From Gammaproteobacteria bacterium (GTDB lineage Bacteria > Pseudomonadota > Gammaproteobacteria > GRL18): a stretch of 37,840 nt of DNA. Shown one piece after another: positions 33,521-37,840 of the stretch. The notes under the pieces are model-generated. The model was given only the letters and a program-made list of their open reading frames with translations, was not told where the DNA came from and did not search any database. Position 1 is the first letter of the stretch; each line of letters begins with the position of its first letter. The stretch covers positions 1 to 37,840 of the forward strand of contig JAPHSW010000011.1 of NCBI GenBank assembly GCA_026196615.1. Direction: 5' to 3'. The translations under genes were made by a program, and so were the position numbers.

Positions 33521-33814
33521 ATGGTTGCTGCAATTTTTGAAGTTTGTGCTGGTGAAAAGAGAAAAAGTGAGTATCTAAATATTACTAATGAATTAAAACC
33601 AATATTGCAAGATATTGATGGTTTTCTTTCAATAGAACGGTTTTCCAGTTTAGCTGAAGAGGGTAAAGTATTATCTCTTTCATTTTGGAGAGATGAAGAA
33701 GCAATACAAGAATGGAAAAAAATTGAAGAACATCATATGTCGAAAATAAAAGGTTGTGATGGGATTATGAATCATTGCCGCTTAAGAGTAGCAAATGTTT
33801 ATAGAGATAACTGA
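33521..33814 (+). CDS. Antibiotic-biosynthesis-monooxygenase (ABM)-like small protein
   Basis: 97 aa, the size of one ABM ferredoxin-like domain. It has the strand-helix start (AAIFEVCAGEKRKSEYLN), the central GFLSIERFSSLAEEGKVLSLSFW, and the helix EEAIQEWKKIEEHHMSKI with conserved Trp, Glu and His. Such proteins act on quinones or heme or remain uncharacterised. A strong ribosome site, GGGGA, precedes the ATG. Next to a TauE/SafE permease but not co-directional. Confidence 0.8.
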   Translation: MVAAIFEVCAGEKRKSEYLNITNELKPILQDIDGFLSIERFSSLAEEGKVLSLSFWRDEEAIQEWKKIEEHHMSKIKGCDGIMNHCRLRVANVYRDN

Positions 33815-34293
33815 TATGATAAGTAAAGATTTATCTTTGTGTTAGCTATGAACTATTGCTAAAGCCATGTAAATATAATTTTTGATCTTAATTGAAATAA
33901 TGTTTAACCAAATACAAATTTAAGCAATACTATATTTGGTTAATCAGCCCAATTTAATATTAGGCTAATTTTATACAAGTCGAAAAAATTATAACTCGTC
34001 ATTTTATGTCTAAATTTATAAGCTTAGACTGGTATCCCCATTTAAACCCCTAAATTCTTAAATAGATATTTATTGATAATTTTATTAATCAGTCTGTTTT
34101 ATAAAGATTGACGAATCTACTTTTTCTGAGAGAAAACGGTATAATATTAATAAAACTATGCTGTAGTAGGATAAATAATTTCTCAATTAATATATTCGAC
34201 TTAGCTTCAGCTGTAGTTAAATTTGAATTACTGTTAAAATTTTTTTCACTTGTTCATTTATATAGTCGTTATATCTATTCAGGAAATATTGTA
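33815..34293. other. 479-bp interval with a hairpin
   Basis: Holds the hairpin at 33904-33943. A frame continuing 5' from the next gene to a TTG at 34108 shows no ribosome site and a random-looking composition, so it was not used. Otherwise nothing recognised. Confidence 0.4.
33904..33943. terminator. Hairpin after the ABM-like gene
   Basis: TTAACCAAATA at 33904-33914 is exactly complementary to TATTTGGTTAA at 33933-33943, with an 18-nt loop. There is no clear T tract, so a terminator role is tentative. Confidence 0.35.
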
Positions 34294-34626
34294 TTGTCTG
34301 ATAAACAACTAAAAACATTATGTGATCTTGCCACTGAAGCACATCATCTCATTCAACAGAATTTTGAAGATATTAATCCAGTTGTTGGAGTTAACCATAA
34401 GATGCGTTCAAATGGTGTTCCTGCAGATGCAATGACGATTGATTGTTTGAAAAGTGGGAAGCGTATAATTCTGGTATTACATGATCAGCAACCTGATATC
34501 ATTCATTACCAGTTTTCTTTTAAAGATAAAGATCCAGACAGTAAATTTGAGTCTATCCCATTTAATGAATTAACAGCGAATACTATTTATGAATGGATGA
34601 GAGACTATTTTTCAAATCTTCAATAA
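34294..34626 (+). CDS. Conserved-type hypothetical protein, 110 aa
   Basis: Start chosen at TTG 34294, which has AGGAAA at 34281-34286. The upstream 62 codons of the open frame (to TTG 34108) look non-coding. The protein is soluble, with helix LSDKQLKTLCDLATEAHHLI, then a beta-rich section (MTIDCLKSGKRIILVLHD, DIIHYQFSFKD) and a final helix NTIYEWMRDYF. I do not recognise a named family. It is 19 bp upstream of the TerB-like gene and probably in one operon with it and mtgA. Confidence 0.6.
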   Translation: MSDKQLKTLCDLATEAHHLIQQNFEDINPVVGVNHKMRSNGVPADAMTIDCLKSGKRIILVLHDQQPDIIHYQFSFKDKDPDSKFESIPFNELTANTIYEWMRDYFSNLQ

Positions 34627-34645
34627 TCATTGCGTGAGAATCTAA

Positions 34646-35119
34646 ATGTTAAGTGCGATAAAAAATTTCTTTGAACAAAATATGTTATTTGATATGAATC
34701 CTGTAGTTAATTCAGAGACACAGGAACATCAGGTCAGATTAGCAACGGCTGCATTATTGGTTGAAATGATGAATCAGGATGAAAAAGTACTTGAGTCAGA
34801 AAAGCAGGCAGTTCGTGAAGCATTGAAGGATAATTTTAGTATAACTGAAAAAGAAGCGACTGAATTATGCACTTTAGCTGAAGAAGAAATTCACAACTCA
34901 ACAGATTATTATCAGTTTACTAAATTAATTGCGGAAAACTTTTCACAGCCGCAAAAAATACAGGTAATAGAATTACTCTGGCGTGTAGCTTATGCAGACA
35001 ATCATCTGGATTCGTATGAAGAACATATGGTTCGACGTATTGCTGATTTAATTTATGTGCCTCATCAAGATTTTATTCGAACAAAATTAAAAGCTCAAAA
35101 TCAGAATGAGAATTCATAG
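34646..35119 (+). CDS. TerB-like helical protein
   Basis: 157 aa. All-helical TerB fold: LATAALLVEMMNQDEKVLES, then EIHNSTDYYQFTKLIAENF, and QVIELLWRVAYADNHLDSYE with the family's acidic residues (DEKVLESE, DNHLDSYEEH), followed by RRIADLIYVPHQDFI. TerB-family members bind metal at the acidic residues and are often named tellurite resistance proteins, but single TerB proteins outside a ter cluster have no proven tellurite role. It lies between the 110-aa protein and mtgA on the same strand. Confidence 0.85.
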   Translation: MLSAIKNFFEQNMLFDMNPVVNSETQEHQVRLATAALLVEMMNQDEKVLESEKQAVREALKDNFSITEKEATELCTLAEEEIHNSTDYYQFTKLIAENFSQPQKIQVIELLWRVAYADNHLDSYEEHMVRRIADLIYVPHQDFIRTKLKAQNQNENS

Positions 35120-35146
35120 CGTTAAGCCAATTAAGACTGTTTTTTT

Positions 35147-35845
35147 ATGAATACTATAAGAGCTGTGTTCAAATATTTACTAAAAAAGCTATTATGGCTG
35201 TCAGCTGCTCTTATTTTGGTTTCAGTGATTCTGGTTGCCAGTCTTAAAATTTTAAATCCTCCTGTTTGGGGATGGAAACTTCAACGACAAATTATTCCTC
35301 CGGATAATTATCCATTACAAATTCAACATCAATGGCTTCAGTGGGATAAGATTTCGAATAATATGAAATTGGCAGTTATTGCGTCTGAAGATCAATTGTT
35401 TACACAACACTCTGGATTTGATTTTGATTCGATTATGAATGCTCTGGATGCTAATGCACAGGGAAAGCCCATCCGAGGTGCTAGCACAATCTCTCAGCAA
35501 ACAGCAAAAAATTTATTTTTGTGGCCAAGCAAAAGTTTTGTTCGAAAAGGAATAGAGGCGTGGTTTACCGTTTTGATGGAATTAATGCTTGAAAAGCAAC
35601 GCGTGCTGGAACTCTATCTTAATCTTGTGGAATTTGGTCCAGGTATTTTTGGCGTAGAAGCTGCCAGTCAGCAGTATTATAATAAAAGTGCTCAACAGCT
35701 TAGTGTCTCCCAGTCGGCGCGTCTTGCATCTGTTTTACCCAACCCTTATCGTTTTCATGTCAATAAGCCTTCCCCATATATCATTAAGAGAACTCAATGG
35801 ATTGAGAAACAAATGCGTCAATTAGGAGAAGGTACCTTACCTTAA
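35147..35845 (+). CDS. mtgA: Monofunctional peptidoglycan transglycosylase MtgA
   Basis: 232 aa, the normal length. An N-terminal membrane anchor (LLWLSAALILVSVILVASL) is followed by a GT51 domain: AVIASEDQLFTQHSGFDFDS with the catalytic glutamate, GASTISQQTAKNLFLWPSKS, and the second-glutamate region EKQRVLELYLNLVEFGPGIF, then LASVLPNPYRF. It polymerises lipid II glycan strands at the periplasmic face. Its stop shares the TTAA palindrome with the stop of the opposing membrane gene. Confidence 0.95.
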   Translation: MNTIRAVFKYLLKKLLWLSAALILVSVILVASLKILNPPVWGWKLQRQIIPPDNYPLQIQHQWLQWDKISNNMKLAVIASEDQLFTQHSGFDFDSIMNALDANAQGKPIRGASTISQQTAKNLFLWPSKSFVRKGIEAWFTVLMELMLEKQRVLELYLNLVEFGPGIFGVEAASQQYYNKSAQQLSVSQSARLASVLPNPYRFHVNKPSPYIIKRTQWIEKQMRQLGEGTLP

Positions 35846-36246
35846 GATGTTGTTTTTTGCTGATACTTTTGCCATATCCAACAGCCAATGACAGAAGAAA
35901 TAATACCGAAAATCAGAAAAAATAAGGCAATAGGAGTAAAAATTTCTTCTTGAAGTGATAAGTACAGTGAGATACTACTTCCGATAATTGAAGCAATAAT
36001 TGCTTTTGTGTAAGGATGAGTTATTGCAGCTCTGGCTGTGACTAAACCACCACTTGCCATTACTATAAAGAAACCAATACCTGCTAACACATAAGTGAAT
36101 AATTGGGACCATGGGATAAAGACAGGGGCAACTTTTATTAATGAGTTGTAACCCACTGCAGACATGATAAGAACCAGCTGGTTAACCAGACCTAAAATAA
36201 AAATGGTGATCACTCCAAGAGTGATGGCTTTTAGACTATTAATCAC
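35842..36246 (-). CDS. Four-helix membrane protein of unknown function
   Basis: 134 aa with four hydrophobic segments (ITLGVITIFILGLVNQLVLI, LFTYVLAGIGFFIVMASGGL, AIIASIIGSSISLYL and IALFFLIFGIISSVIGCWIW). It has a short cytoplasmic start and a basic end (QKYQQKTTS). No family recognised. The 3' end overlaps mtgA's stop by 4 bp on the opposite strand. Confidence 0.65.
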   Translation of the reverse strand: MINSLKAITLGVITIFILGLVNQLVLIMSAVGYNSLIKVAPVFIPWSQLFTYVLAGIGFFIVMASGGLVTARAAITHPYTKAIIASIIGSSISLYLSLQEEIFTPIALFFLIFGIISSVIGCWIWQKYQQKTTS

Positions 36247-36403
36247 ATTGAATCCACTACTTATAAGAATGAACAGTAATTTATATTACTTTTTTATAAA
36301 ACGCATTGATTAAAATCATGGGTAAAATGAACTGATTTTTCAGGCTGTTTCAGGGTACAATTCACGTTTTAATCCTTGCTTTAACTTAAATTGATTTAAA
36401 ACT

Positions 36404-37222
36404 ATGAGAAACATAATACAAAATTTTATAACAACTAAATACTTTCAACACTTTATAACTTTTCTGATTATTTTTAATGGTGTGACTCTGGGATTGGCTA
36501 CCTCCAGAGATTTTATGAGTGAATATGGTGGGCTTATCCATAATTTGGATATTTTTATCGTGACTATTTTTACAATAGAAATTTCCCTGAGAATTTATGT
36601 TTATAGGAAGAAATTTTTTAAAGATCCCTGGAGTCTATTTGATTTCTTTGTTGTTTCGATTTCATTGATTCCAGCAAATGATGGACTGTCCATTTTACGT
36701 GTTCTTAGAGTACTTCGTTTATTTAGATTATTGACTATTGTGCCTCAAATGCGATTGATTATTTCTGCAATATTGAGTGTGATTCCTGGTATGGCATCTG
36801 TTTCTCTTGTTTTGCTGCTCTTTTTTTATGTTTTCGCTATTATTGCGACCAATTTATTCAGTCTGACATTTCCTCAATGGTTTGGCAGCTTAGGTGAATC
36901 TATGTTTACTCTCTTTCAGATTATGACCTTAGAAAGTTGGTCAATGGGTATTGCCAGACCGATAATAGAAGTACATCCCTATGCCTGGATTTTCTTTGTT
37001 ATCTATATCTTAATAGTGACGTTTATTATGGTCAATTTGTTTATTGGTTTAGTAGTTGATGCGATTTTTACTATTAAGGGGAGTGAGAAAGAACAATCTG
37101 AAGAAGGCGAGGAGAGACCAGAAACAGCTAAAGAACTTGTTTATCAACATGAAATAAAAGTATTGAAAAATGAGTTAAAAGAAATGAAACAATTAATGTT
37201 AAAAATAGATCAAAAACTATAA
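36404..37222 (+). CDS. Bacterial voltage-gated sodium channel (NaChBac/BacNav family)
   Basis: 272 aa, single-domain six-helix channel as in BacNav. The voltage sensor S4 is [19 protein letters not shown] (about 96-113), with regularly spaced arginines. The selectivity filter TLESWS (175-180) matches the sodium-selective signature of NaChBac-type channels, and S6 ([16 protein letters not shown]) follows. A C-terminal coiled coil (about 240-272, [20 protein letters not shown]) should form the tetramer stalk. It ends near a hairpin, convergent with nemA. Likely role: sodium-driven electrical signalling or volume/pH homeostasis, common in marine or alkaliphilic bacteria. Confidence 0.93.
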   Translation: MRNIIQNFITTKYFQHFITFLIIFNGVTLGLATSRDFMSEYGGLIHNLDIFIVTIFTIEISLRIYVYRKKFFKDPWSLFDFFVVSISLIPANDGLSILRVLRVLRLFRLLTIVPQMRLIISAILSVIPGMASVSLVLLLFFYVFAIIATNLFSLTFPQWFGSLGESMFTLFQIMTLESWSMGIARPIIEVHPYAWIFFVIYILIVTFIMVNLFIGLVVDAIFTIKGSEKEQSEEGEERPETAKELVYQHEIKVLKNELKEMKQLMLKIDQKL

Positions 37223-37246
37223 TTTTTTTGAATTCCTGGATACTTC

Positions 37247-37277
37247 CCCCTTTCTAATTTTTAAAATAAGAAAGGGG
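37247..37277. terminator. Terminator between sodium channel and nemA
   Basis: CCCCTTTCT at 37247-37255 pairs with AGAAAGGGG at 37269-37277 around a 13-nt A/T loop; further bases beyond the stem (CTTCC/GGAAG) can pair with a bulge. Its place between two convergent genes fits a bidirectional terminator. Confidence 0.6.
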
Positions 37278-37319
37278 AGAGGAAGATAGGAGAGACTAAA
37301 CTATTATTGATAATAATGA

Positions 37320-37840
37320 TTAACTCTTTTTCATTGTTGGGTAGTCGGTGTAACCTTTTGGACCAGGTGAATAAAAAGTATCTGGATCAGCATCATTTAA
37401 TGTTGCTTTGGCTTTAATTCGTTCAGGTAAGTCAGGATTTGCAAGAAATGGAACACCAAAAGCAACTGCATCAAATTTATTGTTTTCAATACCAATACTG
37501 GCCTCTTCTGCTGTAAATCCCATATTTGCAATCAGTGTGCCAGTATAGTGTTGACGGATTGGAGTCATAATATCCCCCGTTTGTTGCTGAAAAAAATCAC
37601 CGCGCATAACATGTAAATAAGCTAAATTATAATGATTTAATTTTTTTGCAAGCCAGGTTGATAAACCAATGGGATCGCTATCAAGCATACTGTTGTAGCT
37701 ATTTAATGGTGAAATGCGTAAACCCACTTTACTACTTTCATAGATATTACAAACAACATCTAATACCTCAAGTAAGAGTCTGGCACGATTTTCAATGCTA
37801 CCACCATATTTTCCCTGGCGTTTATTGGAACCATCACGTA
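37320..37840 (-). CDS. nemA: Old-yellow-enzyme flavoprotein, 5' truncated (NemA type)
   Basis: The C-terminal 172 or so residues; the gene continues past the right edge. The frame enters as RDGSNKRQGKYGGSIENRAR, the OYE signature DGSNxRxDxYGGSxENR, then VGLRISP, the central LAYLHVMRG, LIANMGFTAEEAS, and the FMN-barrel closing part FDAVAFGVPFLANPDLPERI. The frame ends YTDYPTMKKS. Such enzymes reduce electrophilic alkenes (N-ethylmaleimide, nitro compounds) with NAD(P)H. The start, and thus regulation, lies outside the window. Confidence 0.9.
   Translation of the reverse strand, partial: RDGSNKRQGKYGGSIENRARLLLEVLDVVCNIYESSKVGLRISPLNSYNSMLDSDPIGLSTWLAKKLNHYNLAYLHVMRGDFFQQQTGDIMTPIRQHYTGTLIANMGFTAEEASIGIENNKFDAVAFGVPFLANPDLPERIKAKATLNDADPDTFYSPGPKGYTDYPTMKKS

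Noticed and set aside
34108-34293. N-terminal extension of the 110-aa hypothetical protein to a TTG at 34108
   Set aside because: No ribosome site before 34108, and the extension is Ile/Phe/Leu-rich and non-protein-like. TTG 34294 has AGGAAA upstream.

Overview
The window is AT-rich and gene-dense. It suggests a free-living, respiring gammaproteobacterium able to sense H2. The evidence is a complete hyp/hox hydrogenase maturation and H2-sensing operon with the aerobic-type factor HoxX, a CopABRS-type copper resistance locus with c-type cytochromes, a TusE/DsrC-family sulfur-relay protein, a TauE/SafE permease, a PEP-CTERM protein, MtgA and a NaChBac-type sodium channel. Genus or species cannot be named from the sequence alone. 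No rRNA, tRNA, CRISPR array or intact insertion sequence was found.

Layout. (1) 1-5.7 kb is an accessory stretch: an exported truncated globin, a LysR and an AraC regulator, a secreted GlcG/HbpS-type protein and a Spy/CpxP-like periplasmic protein. Two gene-poor intervals follow, which hold strong hairpins, a 10-bp tandem repeat and a frame-disrupted YHS-domain remnant. (2) 5.7-13.8 kb is a copper-response island: two cytochromes c, two small SHOCT membrane proteins, CopB, CopA (a Tat-exported multicopper oxidase with Met/His repeats), a DUF411 protein, a DUF4399 protein and a CopR/CopS two-component pair. Three promoter regions in it share one unusual inverted-repeat element, CCTTACAYRAACATTAAAT or its complement. 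Each of the four outward-facing copies has a -10-like hexamer 20-23 bp downstream. This is a good candidate for the CopR operator. (3) 14.0-15.2 kb holds a thioredoxin-like gene and a protein made of two fused TusE/DsrC domains. (4) 15.6-30.2 kb is one tightly packed operon: hoxV(hupK)-hypA-hypB-hypC-hypD-hypE-hoxX-hoxA-hoxJ-hoxB-hoxC-hypF. It is preceded by a sigma-54 promoter with exact -24/-12 spacing and a perfect 10-bp dyad about 100 bp upstream. (5) 30.2-37.8 kb is mixed: a YlqF-type GTPase, a PEP-CTERM protein, a TauE/SafE permease, a monooxygenase-like protein, a TerB-like protein, MtgA, a membrane protein, a voltage-gated sodium channel and a 5'-truncated NemA-type flavoprotein.

How the parts work together. 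HoxB/HoxC form a cytoplasmic regulatory [NiFe] hydrogenase: the small subunit has no Tat signal and the large subunit has no cleavable C-terminal tail. It should signal H2 through the PAS-kinase HoxJ to the sigma-54 activator HoxA. HypA-F build the metal centre, and HoxX probably supplies the CO ligand when oxygen is present. The sigma-54 promoter implies that HoxA controls its own operon. No energy-converting hydrogenase is present in the window, so the main target of the sensor must lie elsewhere or have been lost. In the copper island CopRS probably senses periplasmic copper and activates CopA/CopB, the DUF411 and DUF4399 proteins, the SHOCT proteins and, unusually, the two cytochromes c.
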